DNA of 64,000 nt from Elainella sp. Prado103. GTDB taxonomy: Bacteria; Cyanobacteriota; Cyanobacteriia; Elainellales; Elainellaceae. The position numbers and the translations under genes are program-made. How positions within the stretch are numbered: the stretch's first letter is position 1; every line of letters begins with the position of its first letter. Positions 19,977-30,454 of this stretch are shown here, one piece after another. The stretch covers positions 1 to 64,000 of the forward strand of contig JALOOM010000004.1 of the NCBI GenBank assembly GCA_025454395.1. The letters are read 5' to 3'. The notes beneath the pieces are model-generated. The model saw only the letters and a program-made list of their open reading frames with translations. It searched no databases and was not told the origin of the DNA.

Positions 19977-22900
19977 ATGTCAACCTCAAAGGTAATCAGG
20001 GCAGCCCAATCCCTTTTGCGAGAAGTGGGCAGACTGCCTCGCCGCATCACCAAATCACTCATTAGCTGGCTATTACGGGGTTTGTTGCTCCTGGGTCGGC
20101 AACCACGCTCGCAGGCAGGTTTTATCTTGCCCACTACGGTTTTACTGTTGCTGGTCGTGGTTCTCACAGTAGGAGCCATTGGCTATCGTACCTTCAGCCG
20201 CACCCAGCAGGCGATCACAGAGCGACAGCAACAAGTGGTTTACAATGCTGCCACTCCGGTCATCGATCGGGCGAAAAGTAAAATCGAATTCCTGTTGGAT
20301 CCCGATCGCGATCGACGTGGAGGTGGCGTGCCGAGCCAAGCCAAGTTGAAGGCGATGATGCTGAATAATGAGGCAGAGGGGACTCCGCTTTTCCAGGGTG
20401 ATAACGGAGAGACGATCGATCCCTACACAACTGAGGGAGAAACCCGGATTGATGTGAATGGCGATGGTTCTCTGGATAATGCTTGGCGTTACCGGGTTGA
20501 TCTGAATGGCGATGGCACCATTGACAGTCCACAAAATGCCCAGAGTCAGGATGGTTGGGCAGTTTATTCAGTGATATTTACGGTTCCAGACCGGCTAGAT
20601 GATCTGAAAGATGCCCGCAGAGAAGCCTTAGAACGGAGAGCGGATGCCCTGGAAGTTCGGAATGCTCCCCTAAGTAATTCTTCTCAAGCCAGTAATATTT
20701 GCAAGCGCAATAGCGGAACGGGTACAGTCGTCAACTTGAATGAACAAGGTTGGGTGCCCGACGAGCGCAATACCTCTAAAATCCGTAAAAACTTTCAAGT
20801 CAGTGCGTATGTGGTGCCTGACGATCCGAGTGGCACGGTGGCAACCCTAGAATTCCAGCAGGATCGGGAAGCAACACGGGGTTTCAAATGGGCAGCTTGG
20901 TTCCGGAATGATTTAGAAATTTTCCCTGGACCTCCCTTCAGTTGGAATGGAGCGATGCATACCGATGGCAATTTGATCGTCGGTGGTGATCGCAGATTTC
21001 GTGGTTATTTAGTCAGTTCCCTCAGCTCTTGTATCAACGGTAAAGATGCCTCCGAGATCACTGCTAAGCAAAATGCTGAGGATACAGACCGGGGGATTCC
21101 CGACTTCCAAGGGCGCTTCATCAATGGCACACTACGAGATAACAATTTCAACGGTGGCTCAACCTTTGATGTGCTGGAAGGGAACCAAGTGCAGTCGATC
21201 GGGTTTGGAGCCGGAACAGATTCTGTGGATCCAGCCGGGTTGAAACCGATTGACTTCGCCTTAGAGCCGGTTGAATTGCAGACGAACGGCAAGCTGAAAC
21301 CCCGGAATCCCCGCGTCAAATCAGAGCAGTTTGTGGATCGCAACTGGAAAGCCAGCGTACTCAACGATGGTGGAGATGGGCGACTCCGGAATCTTACAGA
21401 GGTAGTGACCCCCTATGTAGATGATACCTTCCGGGCTGACAACCGTTGGGGTCCTAAGCCAATTTGGGGCCCGAAAGGGTTACCGATCGGGGTTACGGAT
21501 GAATCCAATGCTGGCGGCGGTGCCACGGCAAAAATTGGTGAACCGATCACGGGCTCTCCAGAACTGACGGGTAGCGATCCAAAACCTGGCGAAGACAACG
21601 CTACCGTCGGTTTAGACGGCTATTGGGAGCGGCGGGCGCGGGTGGATGGCTTACGATTAATTGTGGGGCAACGGTTAGAACTTGGCGATCCAGCCGGTTG
21701 GGGTGGCCCGGGTAATAATGCCACGAACCCGGCAACTGCGATCGACCTGGAAAACGAGCCATTACGGCCCTGGCAGACGGGTTGCCCGGATGGTAACCGC
21801 TGTAATGAAACTCGACAACGTAAATCTTTGTGGGATAGCTTAGCTGCGGTGCAAGCTACTGCGATCTATCTCAATTCCACGGACACAACGGCTGAAACCA
21901 GAGACTTTCCGGATGCCTGTCTGGTCACAACGGTTCACCCTGGTACGCCCAGCACCCTTGATCACAGTGCCACCTTTGAGAATTTAGCCTTTGGCTTTGG
22001 TGCTACCTTGGGCGCAGATTATCCCGATGGTACGGTGATCAGTGACTTTTTCCGAGGTCGCGGCACCAATGGTTGGCAATACAGCACGCCTTCAGTGGCA
22101 GACTTTCGCAATCCTGGCAGCCCTTTGATGCAGGGGCTCCGTAATCTCGCCTATTTTGCTGGGGATCGGCTCGGTGGTGCTCCTTCCTTTGAACCTGTAC
22201 AAACGGTGGGTGGAGATGTGCATCCCTACCCCAGTATGGCCATGTGGGGTGACTTCTCAAACTTACGCGGCGTGTTTCGTCTGATAGACGGAGGATCTTC
22301 CTACGATACCCTCAGCCCTGCCGATAAAACCACACTCCACACGGCAGCCTGTACCTTGGGGATGCTGGCCTACAATTTGGATTACCTGGAAAAACTGAAT
22401 GTCAACACCTTGTCGGCCGACTTAATTGGCGATAAAAGTTTACCCGCTGACCCCCTCACGCCCGATAATCCCCGGTACGGAGTTGGTTTGAGAGGCCATA
22501 TTCGCGTCCTGGATGCCATTTATAATGCCGCCGATGATGCAGCAGCCACAACCCTGGTAGGACAGATTCAGCCGACTACTTCCCGCCCCCCGAACACCTT
22601 GGTGACCAGCTTAAGGTCAATGAAGCGGGAGAACGCAATGAACCTGCTGGCATGGGAGCAAGAGCAATCAAATAATCCAGAAACCTATGTGCGCCTCTTG
22701 GAGCGATGGCGGGATGATTTACCGGCTGGTGATACTGGACGAGAAAGACTGAATCAAGTTATTTCCCTGGCTCAGTTGGTGATTACCAAGGAACAAGTAG
22801 CTCGCGATCGAACTTGGGGCTTTTGGGGAGCCTATGGCAGCACGGCCTATTCCGACCGAGATTATTACGGTATTGCACCGCTGGGAAATTGTGGTTCGTC

Positions 22901-24920
22901 AGAACATGCTCCTACCTTTGGGGGCTGGACAATTGAAGGCGAAACCACTGAACCTCTAGCCCGGTTATGCTCAGCTCGTCCTCGTTACCCGATTCTCTAT
23001 TCCTTATTCCCCGCTAAAATAGATGACCTGTCTACTCCGTTTTCACTGGCTGAAGGGTATGCTGGGCGGTTCAAAAGCCATCGAGATATCACTGACAGCA
23101 CTGAAGAGGATCGGGCGCGTGATCGGGAAGATAGTAGAGGTCGTCGTCGTCGGTATCTCGCCAACGAAAATAGCTCCGTTACGTACACCGTGGTGGAGCC
23201 TGCCCGAATTAAGCTGATGCCCCTGCGGATCAATCAATCGGGCATTACCTTGGGTGATTCGCGGGCAGGAAACTGGACTTTACCGACTGCACCGGGGATT
23301 CCGGGTACGGGTTCAACCCCAAACAGCAACCAATTCAACTTGATTAAAGCTTGCAATAGCAACACTCACTGTTCTGAGCCGATTAATGCTCGTAGTGCTT
23401 CTTTCCAGACTCCAAAGCAAGGAACCTTGATCCGTGTGGCCTTCAAAGACGGGGCCTTCTTCAATGGGCGGGAACTGTTGCCAGTGCGAACCCTCGATCT
23501 AGATCTTGACTTGATGCGTCGCAATAGCTATCAGGGCGATTTCTGGCTACCCAAGAAAGGGATTGTCTACGCCTTTCGGGAAGATGCGGTTTCAGAATCT
23601 AGCATTGTGCGCCCAAACACAGGCAATATCTGGGAAAGGTGTGATACAGAAGCAGAGTTAAGAACGGCGACCTGTGCCATGCGCACCCATGATGTGGATG
23701 CCTATGCTTCCACGGATCCGCCAGCTAATAGCGCTAACCTGATTAGTTCTAAGCCGGTAGACTACTATGCTGATCCCGATCGTCGTCCCTATGGCTTCCG
23801 CTTACGGCAAGGGGCAGATCTCAGTCGGGTCGGAGATAACGGTCGAGGGTTGTCTCTCATTAGCGATAACCCGGTGTATGTGCAAGGCAATTTCAACCTG
23901 CATCAAGAAGGCGGACAACTGCTAGAGGAGTTTACCCAACGGCTTGAGTTTAATGCAGATGGGAGTTACCGCAACTTTTATGACCGGACTGATCTGGATT
24001 TGAGCTTTGCCGATCGAACTCGCGATCAGTGGCGACCCAGTGAAATTGTGGCCGATGCAGTCTCCCTCATTTCAGCTACTTTCTGTGATGGCAGTATTGA
24101 GGATACCTTTGCTTCTCGATCGACGACTGAACTGCCTGCTTGGTTTGCGACTCGATATGGCTGTGGCAACACCAGAACAACATCCTATCTGGATCAAAAT
24201 CGTCCAGTGGATGCATTGGCAGCGTTACCACCTGCCCTCACGGCTAAAGGGGCTAACCTATGGGTACGTACTAACTTGATCGATAACATCCCGTCAGGAC
24301 TAGCGAATGCTGTCAGTGGGCGTAGCTACGATGAGGGAGAATCCCCCCTCTTCATCATTCGTGGGGGGGGTAGTCTACCGAGCAAGCCGGTTGGCCCAAC
24401 CTACTGGAGTGCGTTGAATGGTACTACAGCGGTGTATACCGGCCGCTATAGAGCCATGCAGGATGATAAGCGACTGATGGCAGCAGCAGACAACACCCGC
24501 ATGAACTTAATCATGGTGAGTGGGTTGGTGCCTTCGCGGGAAGGGCAATCCTACGGGGGGTTACACAACTTCCCTCGGTTCTTAGAAAACTGGGATGGGC
24601 AAAACCTATTTATCTCCGGTGCGTTTTTACAGCTCAACTTTAGTAGCTATGGCAGCTCGCCATTTGACCAAGAAAATTGGCAAATCGACTCCCCGGCTCC
24701 CACTACAAACCAGGAATGGATCCGCTATTACAGGCCACCGAATCGTCGTTGGGGCTACGATGTCGGACTGCAATATGCCCCTCCTGGCCCTGTGGCAGAA
24801 CGTTTCCAATTTGCGGAGAACACCCGCAGTGAGTTTTACAGCGAACCCCCTGCAGATGATCCCTATATTCGCAATCTCTGTCGGCAAGTGCCGGGTCGAG
24901 CTGCTAACTGTCCTGCTTAG
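19977..24920 (+). CDS. hpsA: Hormogonium polysaccharide biosynthesis protein HpsA
   Basis: 1647 aa; pseudopilin/PilX-like N-terminus (QAGFILPTTVLLLLVVVLTVGAIGYRTFSRTQQAITERQQQVVYNAATPVIDRAKSKIEFLLDPDRDRRGGGVPS) characteristic of cyanobacterial HpsA; followed by pseudopilins. Confidence 0.85.
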   Translation: MSTSKVIRAAQSLLREVGRLPRRITKSLISWLLRGLLLLGRQPRSQAGFILPTTVLLLLVVVLTVGAIGYRTFSRTQQAITERQQQVVYNAATPVIDRAKSKIEFLLDPDRDRRGGGVPSQAKLKAMMLNNEAEGTPLFQGDNGETIDPYTTEGETRIDVNGDGSLDNAWRYRVDLNGDGTIDSPQNAQSQDGWAVYSVIFTVPDRLDDLKDARREALERRADALEVRNAPLSNSSQASNICKRNSGTGTVVNLNEQGWVPDERNTSKIRKNFQVSAYVVPDDPSGTVATLEFQQDREATRGFKWAAWFRNDLEIFPGPPFSWNGAMHTDGNLIVGGDRRFRGYLVSSLSSCINGKDASEITAKQNAEDTDRGIPDFQGRFINGTLRDNNFNGGSTFDVLEGNQVQSIGFGAGTDSVDPAGLKPIDFALEPVELQTNGKLKPRNPRVKSEQFVDRNWKASVLNDGGDGRLRNLTEVVTPYVDDTFRADNRWGPKPIWGPKGLPIGVTDESNAGGGATAKIGEPITGSPELTGSDPKPGEDNATVGLDGYWERRARVDGLRLIVGQRLELGDPAGWGGPGNNATNPATAIDLENEPLRPWQTGCPDGNRCNETRQRKSLWDSLAAVQATAIYLNSTDTTAETRDFPDACLVTTVHPGTPSTLDHSATFENLAFGFGATLGADYPDGTVISDFFRGRGTNGWQYSTPSVADFRNPGSPLMQGLRNLAYFAGDRLGGAPSFEPVQTVGGDVHPYPSMAMWGDFSNLRGVFRLIDGGSSYDTLSPADKTTLHTAACTLGMLAYNLDYLEKLNVNTLSADLIGDKSLPADPLTPDNPRYGVGLRGHIRVLDAIYNAADDAAATTLVGQIQPTTSRPPNTLVTSLRSMKRENAMNLLAWEQEQSNNPETYVRLLERWRDDLPAGDTGRERLNQVISLAQLVITKEQVARDRTWGFWGAYGSTAYSDRDYYGIAPLGNCGSSEHAPTFGGWTIEGETTEPLARLCSARPRYPILYSLFPAKIDDLSTPFSLAEGYAGRFKSHRDITDSTEEDRARDREDSRGRRRRYLANENSSVTYTVVEPARIKLMPLRINQSGITLGDSRAGNWTLPTAPGIPGTGSTPNSNQFNLIKACNSNTHCSEPINARSASFQTPKQGTLIRVAFKDGAFFNGRELLPVRTLDLDLDLMRRNSYQGDFWLPKKGIVYAFREDAVSESSIVRPNTGNIWERCDTEAELRTATCAMRTHDVDAYASTDPPANSANLISSKPVDYYADPDRRPYGFRLRQGADLSRVGDNGRGLSLISDNPVYVQGNFNLHQEGGQLLEEFTQRLEFNADGSYRNFYDRTDLDLSFADRTRDQWRPSEIVADAVSLISATFCDGSIEDTFASRSTTELPAWFATRYGCGNTRTTSYLDQNRPVDALAALPPALTAKGANLWVRTNLIDNIPSGLANAVSGRSYDEGESPLFIIRGGGSLPSKPVGPTYWSALNGTTAVYTGRYRAMQDDKRLMAAADNTRMNLIMVSGLVPSREGQSYGGLHNFPRFLENWDGQNLFISGAFLQLNFSSYGSSPFDQENWQIDSPAPTTNQEWIRYYRPPNRRWGYDVGLQYAPPGPVAERFQFAENTRSEFYSEPPADDPYIRNLCRQVPGRAANCPA

Positions 24921-24940
24921 GCGAAATTGAGGAGGAAATC

Positions 24941-25750
24941 ATGACACGTCGAATTTCATCGGTTTCACCCTGGTGGCTTCGGGATATGCGGCGATATACG
25001 GGCGATTGTTTGAATGCTGCTCAACCTGACTCAGAGCAGGGGCTGACGATCTTGGAATGCTTAGTAGCGATTATGCTAATTGGGCTCACCGCAGCCCTCT
25101 TGACCCCCCCGCTGCTGGTCGCAACCGCTGGGCGGATCCAAAACCGGCGAGCTGAGCAAGCCTTCCAGGTAGCCCAGGCCGAAGTCGATCGAGTCAATAC
25201 ATTAGTTCAACTGGGTCGGCACCGCAACGAGGTTTTACCCCAAGTGGTGGCAGTTCAGTCGGGGGGGAATCTGGCTAATGTGCCCCCACCTACCCAGATT
25301 TCACAGCTATTGGCTAGCCCTCGCAGTGAGGCGGCTCCCTGTCCAGGTGTGACGGCTTACAAAAATCAGCCGCTACCTGTAGGCACAGCCTTACCAGTGG
25401 ATGTGGATGGAGATTGTAAACCGGAGCTGCTCATGCAGGTTTTTCGGACTCGGGGAGTTACAACCCAGTTGGAGCGGAATAAACCTGAGGTTGATGACAG
25501 ACGGCCGGCGCAGTTTGACCTAGGAGTACGAGTCTACTCAATTTTGGCAAGGGAGAACTTGCTGGCGGGTAAACTCGAAACCGAAAATGCTTCCTTGCGA
25601 ATCTCCAATAAACCAGGGCAACAATCAACTCACCCCCTGCTGAGTGTTTATAAGCCGATTTCCTGGGGAGAAAGATCCTCTACCCTGTGTACCTATCTGG
25701 GTGCAACAGGGGCGAATGCGATTAGCGAATGTGAAAATCTTCAGCCGTAG
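24941..25750 (+). CDS. hpsB: Hormogonium polysaccharide secretion pseudopilin HpsB
   Basis: Type IV pilin-like N-methylation motif QGLTILECLVAIMLIGLTAALLTPPLLVATAGRIQNRRAEQAFQVAQAEVDRV; position after hpsA. Confidence 0.8.
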   Translation: MTRRISSVSPWWLRDMRRYTGDCLNAAQPDSEQGLTILECLVAIMLIGLTAALLTPPLLVATAGRIQNRRAEQAFQVAQAEVDRVNTLVQLGRHRNEVLPQVVAVQSGGNLANVPPPTQISQLLASPRSEAAPCPGVTAYKNQPLPVGTALPVDVDGDCKPELLMQVFRTRGVTTQLERNKPEVDDRRPAQFDLGVRVYSILARENLLAGKLETENASLRISNKPGQQSTHPLLSVYKPISWGERSSTLCTYLGATGANAISECENLQP

Positions 25751-26007
25751 CCATGCTAGTTGTTAGAAGCTTTACCCTCTGAAATCTGTGTCTGATTAGG
25801 TCATTGAATCTACCTACGCTAACTGGAGTTTCATCACAACTCAGAAATTACAGCTATCAAGGCGGTTTTTCTGTAAAACTTTTTCGAAGTTGACCTTCCT
25901 GAGTGATTGAAATGATTACTCGCTTAGCCCTTTGCAGCCCATTCCGTATGTATTGCCCAAATCATCCTGCATCTCCTCGACTGAACTGAAATCCTGCTAA
26001 AAACACT

Positions 26008-27114
26008 ATGGTCAAGTCGCTCTGGTCTCGCGTCCAAAAAGGTTTCCTCAAATCTCGTGCTCATTCGGTTCAGGGCTTTACTCTCCTGGAACTGCTGGTT
26101 GTAACTGCGATCGGTGGCATTATTGTGTCGGGGCTCACTTTCATCGTGGTGCAAATGATGACTGCTGATCAACGGGAAGCCTCTCGCTCTGAGACCCAGC
26201 GAGAAATGCAAATGGCGCTTGATTATATGGCAACTGAACTGCGTGAAGCCATTTATGTCTATCCTGGAAATTATCTGGAAAATTGCGGTAATAGATGCGC
26301 GGGTGGTGGCTTAGTTCAGTTCCTGCCAGAGAATGTACGCAGAAACAGTGTGCCTGTCCTGGCATTCTGGAAGCAGCAGCCTTTTCCGGAAGCCATCAAA
26401 ACCCAATGTGCAAACGGTAGTGCGAATCCGCAAACGGTTGCTTGCTTGTCGGGACAATCCTATGCTTTGGTTGTTTATTCGCTGCGGAGAAATGAGGCGG
26501 CCGATCGCCCGCAATGGCAGGGGAAAGCGCGGATTACTCGCTATGTATTGAGCCAGTTTCTCTCGAATGGCGATCCTAACCCAGGTTATGTAAATCCCAG
26601 CGATGCAGGCATTGATTTCACAACCTGGCCCTTTGGCAAAGATGAAAATACTGGGGCTCTGGTGAATAAACAAACTGCTCCTGCCGGAGGACAAGCAGCC
26701 ACATTAGTCGATTTTGTCAGTTTTGATATTGGTGATACGGCTTTAGCCAATGAAATTGGGCGAATCGGGACTTGTACGGTCACCCCCGAAACAGAAGGTG
26801 AAGTGACAACCGAATATCAGATTTCGCCCAGTAATGGAATGCTGACCGGTCAATTTGCCGGAGTGCGCAGCTTCTATGCTTGCGTTTCAACGGCGACTCG
26901 CCGTGTCACTCAAGGTGGAGCTCCCGTTGCCGTTGCCGATCCAACTCGTTACCAGGATACAGTCCTGTTTCTGCGGGGAAGTGCAGCCGGTCGTCCAGGG
27001 ATTTCCAATGATACGGCGGGGGCATTTTTTACGAACAATAATCCTAACATTCTGCCCACTTTGCAGACCCGTGTATTGAGCCGTAGTGTCTTAGGACGCA
27101 AGCCAACTGAATAG
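26008..27114 (+). CDS. hpsC: Hormogonium polysaccharide secretion pseudopilin HpsC
   Basis: QGFTLLELLVVTAIGGIIVSGLTFIVVQMM pseudopilin N-terminus; position after hpsB. Confidence 0.8.
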   Translation: MVKSLWSRVQKGFLKSRAHSVQGFTLLELLVVTAIGGIIVSGLTFIVVQMMTADQREASRSETQREMQMALDYMATELREAIYVYPGNYLENCGNRCAGGGLVQFLPENVRRNSVPVLAFWKQQPFPEAIKTQCANGSANPQTVACLSGQSYALVVYSLRRNEAADRPQWQGKARITRYVLSQFLSNGDPNPGYVNPSDAGIDFTTWPFGKDENTGALVNKQTAPAGGQAATLVDFVSFDIGDTALANEIGRIGTCTVTPETEGEVTTEYQISPSNGMLTGQFAGVRSFYACVSTATRRVTQGGAPVAVADPTRYQDTVLFLRGSAAGRPGISNDTAGAFFTNNNPNILPTLQTRVLSRSVLGRKPTE

Positions 27115-27164
27115 CCTATCGACTTCGCGGGTGAACTGGTTCATCGGTGAACTGGTTCGTCCTC

Positions 27165-27240
27165 TTGCATCTGGCACTTTTTGCATCTGGCACTTTTTGC
27201 ATCTGGCACTTTAATGTCTGGCACTTTAATGTCTGGAGTT
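27165..27240. repeat. Tandem duplications in the hpsC-pseudopilin spacer: TTTTTGCATCTGGCAC (16 bp x3) grading into TTTAATGTCTGGCAC
   Basis: Direct reading. Confidence 0.9.
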
Positions 27241-27263
27241 GTTATGTCTATGAATTATCAGTT

Positions 27264-27809
27264 ATGTCTATGAATCATCATCCGATCCGCCGAGCAACTG
27301 CCGGTTTCACGATGGTTGAACTGCTAGTAGTGATCATTATTGCGACGACTTTAGCATTGATTGCCGCCCCAGGTTGGTTGAACTTTGTCAACAGTCGGCG
27401 TGCAGAAGCAGGTAGAGAGCAAATATTTCAACTGCTGCGCCAAGCCCAAACCCAAGCGATGCGGACTCGTCAAGTTCAGGTAGTAGACTTTGTTACGCCT
27501 GCTGATGGGCTACCGATCGTGCGGATTGCTGGGGTTGAACAACCGATTGATGCGCAAGTGCCCAGTAATGATGACACAGAGATGTTTGGCTTAGAAGTCC
27601 TGGATGGTGACACCACAGGCTGTGCCGGTGATGCAGCAGGTTGTGTGATTTTCAACGATCGCGGTAATCTTCAGCGTCAAGATTTGGGTGAGGGTGGAGT
27701 TAAAATTGTCCTTACTTCTCCCAAAGATAACGAAGGCAGTAGGCGCTGTGTGGTGATTACTTCCCTGTTGGGAGCTATGCAGAAAGCGAACGGCGAGGCT
27801 TGCAATTAA
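27264..27809 (+). CDS. GspH/FimT-like pseudopilin (fourth gene of hps pseudopilin cluster)
   Basis: TAGFTMVELLVVIIIATTLALIAAPGWLNFVNSRRAEAGREQIFQLLRQAQTQAMRT; probable ATG at 27264 or 27270, not the track start at 27147. Confidence 0.8.
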   Translation: MSMNHHPIRRATAGFTMVELLVVIIIATTLALIAAPGWLNFVNSRRAEAGREQIFQLLRQAQTQAMRTRQVQVVDFVTPADGLPIVRIAGVEQPIDAQVPSNDDTEMFGLEVLDGDTTGCAGDAAGCVIFNDRGNLQRQDLGEGGVKIVLTSPKDNEGSRRCVVITSLLGAMQKANGEACN

Positions 27810-27838
27810 GAGCATTCAGTAGAGTTATTGGGGACATT

Positions 27839-28885
27839 CTAAGGGGGCATGTGGCTAACCAGGATGACTCCGATCGCCCCCACTAGCCAGAGTAAAAAGC
27901 ACCTACGAGTTAACTCCATCGCTTGCTGGATTTTGGCCGCTGTAATCGATTCGATGGGATCGCCCAGCAACGGCTTCAACTTAGCGATCCCGCGATAAGA
28001 GTTTTCGCCGCCCACTTGCACTCGCAGCACTGCGGCGTAGGCCGTTTCGCTCCAGCCAGAATTGGGACTGGGATCTTGAGATGCATCTCGCCGACAGAGC
28101 CGCCAGACAGCTTGTGCCTGTCCCGAAATTACAGCTAAGGTGAGGATATGCAGGCGGCAAGGCAGCCAAGTCAGCCAATCTTCCAAGCGGGCACTACACC
28201 AACCCAGATCCCGGTAAGGAACCTCGCGGTAACCGACCATGGAGTCTAATGTACTGGCTCCTTTATAAGCTAGAGCCATTGGAACACTACCGATCGGTAA
28301 TCCAGCCCCCAGAATTGCATAGAACAGCGGGGCCATTACGCCATCTGTCGCATTCTCAGTCACAGTTTCTAACACGGCCCGTAGAATGTCCGGCTGGGAT
28401 AAATTTTCGGTGTCTCGACCGACATAGCGGCTTAACCGCGATCGAGCAGATGTTAAATCCCCAACCACTAGAGGCTGCAAAACATCGTCAGCCGCTCGTC
28501 GTAGACTGCGTCCGGCAAAGCAACTGGCCAGCATCACTACTTCAATCATGATCCCTAACCATGGATGTACCTGATTTCCTAGCCTGATGCATAGCCAGCC
28601 GAACCCACCTGCCAGCCCGATCGTCAGTGCCGTTAGTCCAATGCCAGCGATCCTCAATGCGACAGGATGCTTCAAATAACGCCAGCTCAACTGACTGTAT
28701 TGCTGAATCCCCCAGCCCATCACTTGAACTGGATGGAGCCAACCCCAAGGATCGCCGATCCCATAATCGAGTAAAGCAGATAATGCCAGTACACTGACTG
28801 ATCGTCTATCCAAGGAACCCTCGGACGGCATAAGCAGAGATTGTGCAGGAATGAGAAGATAATCAACCAAAATTCGATAATCCAA
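27839..28885 (-). CDS. cbiB: Adenosylcobinamide-phosphate synthase CbiB/CobD
   Basis: LLDYGIGDPWGWLHPVQVMGWGI...ENATDGVMAPLFYAILGG-like, YKGASTLDSMVGYR. Confidence 0.93.
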   Translation of the reverse strand: MDYRILVDYLLIPAQSLLMPSEGSLDRRSVSVLALSALLDYGIGDPWGWLHPVQVMGWGIQQYSQLSWRYLKHPVALRIAGIGLTALTIGLAGGFGWLCIRLGNQVHPWLGIMIEVVMLASCFAGRSLRRAADDVLQPLVVGDLTSARSRLSRYVGRDTENLSQPDILRAVLETVTENATDGVMAPLFYAILGAGLPIGSVPMALAYKGASTLDSMVGYREVPYRDLGWCSARLEDWLTWLPCRLHILTLAVISGQAQAVWRLCRRDASQDPSPNSGWSETAYAAVLRVQVGGENSYRGIAKLKPLLGDPIESITAAKIQQAMELTRRCFLLWLVGAIGVILVSHMPP

Positions 28886-29181
28886 TCAGTCATTCACCGT
28901 TAATAGCTCACCATTAATCATCCAATCAATTTGTGATCAATTTGTGATCAATTTGTGAAAGTGTAAATAAAAATGGTATTGGACAGGGTATGCCCAAACA
29001 GCCCCATCGCGATCGATGACCTGCCACTCCCTCATTCCTCGGCTCCAAAATCTGCGCTGGTTGAGTTTTGGGTTAGATAATGCGATTCGTATTTCAGGTA
29101 ACCCCGATCGCTCACTTCGTATGGACAGCTATAGCGTCAGTTAGTCTAGCTTTGGGGTAGTGAAGCGCCATATCTAGAAGA

Positions 29182-30384
29182 TTGCTTGACGATTCTAGAC
29201 CTGCATGTCATAGTGAGGCGGCTGTTTTATTACAGGTCGGCATGGTTCACGCACTTCCCACCAACTCGCTCCATTTGGTTAATGCTCACTCTACTCCTAC
29301 CCATCATGCTGGATCCCATCGAATTCATGAATTGAATTGGTCTAGTCTGGATCTGACGGATGTTGAACTGCAAATTCCTGATCCAGAAGATGAGCGTCTG
29401 GCAGAACCTGAATTTTGGAAACAAATTGAATCTGCTTGGCAAATTTGCGATCGATTTGATCTGCAAACCGAAATTTGGCGAGGGCGGATCTTGCGTAGTG
29501 TTCGCGATCGGGAAAAACGTGGTGGCGATGGTCGGGGAACGGGTTTCCTCAACTGGCTTAAGGAACGGGAAATTAGCAAAACCCAAGCCTATAGTTTAAT
29601 TGAACTGGCGAACAGCGCCGACGATCTGTTAGAAGATGGGATTCTTCAACCTGAAGCCGTCAATCGGTTTAGCAAGCGTGCCTTTATTGAAACTGCCCAA
29701 GCTGCTCCAGAAGTGCAGCAAATGGTGAGCGATCTGATTAAAGAATCAACAGAGAGTGGCTCGAACCAGCGCATTACGCGCCGGGAAGTCCGCCATCTCA
29801 ACGATGAATGGACGACGATGAGTTCAGATCTGCTGCCTCCTGCCCTGAAGGAAAAAGCAGCTAGCAGTACCATTCCGACGCGCTATCTCACCCCGCTGGT
29901 CAAGGAGATGGAGAAGCTGCCGGAAGTGCATCAAACCAGTATCCAGGCAGAGATTTCGGCCAATCCTGATGTGGAGACGGTCAAGCAAGCCACCGCAGAA
30001 GCCCGTTATCTAGCCAAGTATCTCTCAGCCGCCACCCAAGTCCAAGCGCTCTCCCAACCTGGACTGAACCTGGAATTGGCTTTAGAGGAAGCCCTGCGGA
30101 TTGGCTGCCTTAGTAGTACGGCGGATCTCGTCAATTTGGCTGCGCAATTAGAACAATCGGCGATCAAACTTTTTACCACCTGGAAACGGTTGAATCAGCT
30201 TTCGGAACGGGTGTATCTCGATAGCGGAGCCAGCACGCCCCATCTCCGCTCCCTTTTGGCTTATCTTGCGCCGCTAACCCATGAAATCATTGAAGTGAAC
30301 TTGGGCGATCCGAGTAGCAGCCTATCTCGCCTGATTCGATTGCAGGTACTCAATGACGATCAAGATGAACCGATCGAGACATAA
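29182..30384 (+). CDS. Conserved cyanobacterial protein with a putative HTH-like region
   Basis: 400 aa; FLNWLKEREISKTQAYSLIELANSADDLLEDG HTH-like; rest helical; true start may be MVHALPTN or later. Confidence 0.55.
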   Translation: MLDDSRPACHSEAAVLLQVGMVHALPTNSLHLVNAHSTPTHHAGSHRIHELNWSSLDLTDVELQIPDPEDERLAEPEFWKQIESAWQICDRFDLQTEIWRGRILRSVRDREKRGGDGRGTGFLNWLKEREISKTQAYSLIELANSADDLLEDGILQPEAVNRFSKRAFIETAQAAPEVQQMVSDLIKESTESGSNQRITRREVRHLNDEWTTMSSDLLPPALKEKAASSTIPTRYLTPLVKEMEKLPEVHQTSIQAEISANPDVETVKQATAEARYLAKYLSAATQVQALSQPGLNLELALEEALRIGCLSSTADLVNLAAQLEQSAIKLFTTWKRLNQLSERVYLDSGASTPHLRSLLAYLAPLTHEIIEVNLGDPSSSLSRLIRLQVLNDDQDEPIET

Positions 30385-30454
30385 ATTTTGCTCCACTAAA
30401 GGGTAGGGTAGAACAATACCTGGTTTATCGATAGTTTGTGTATCGATCGCTTCA

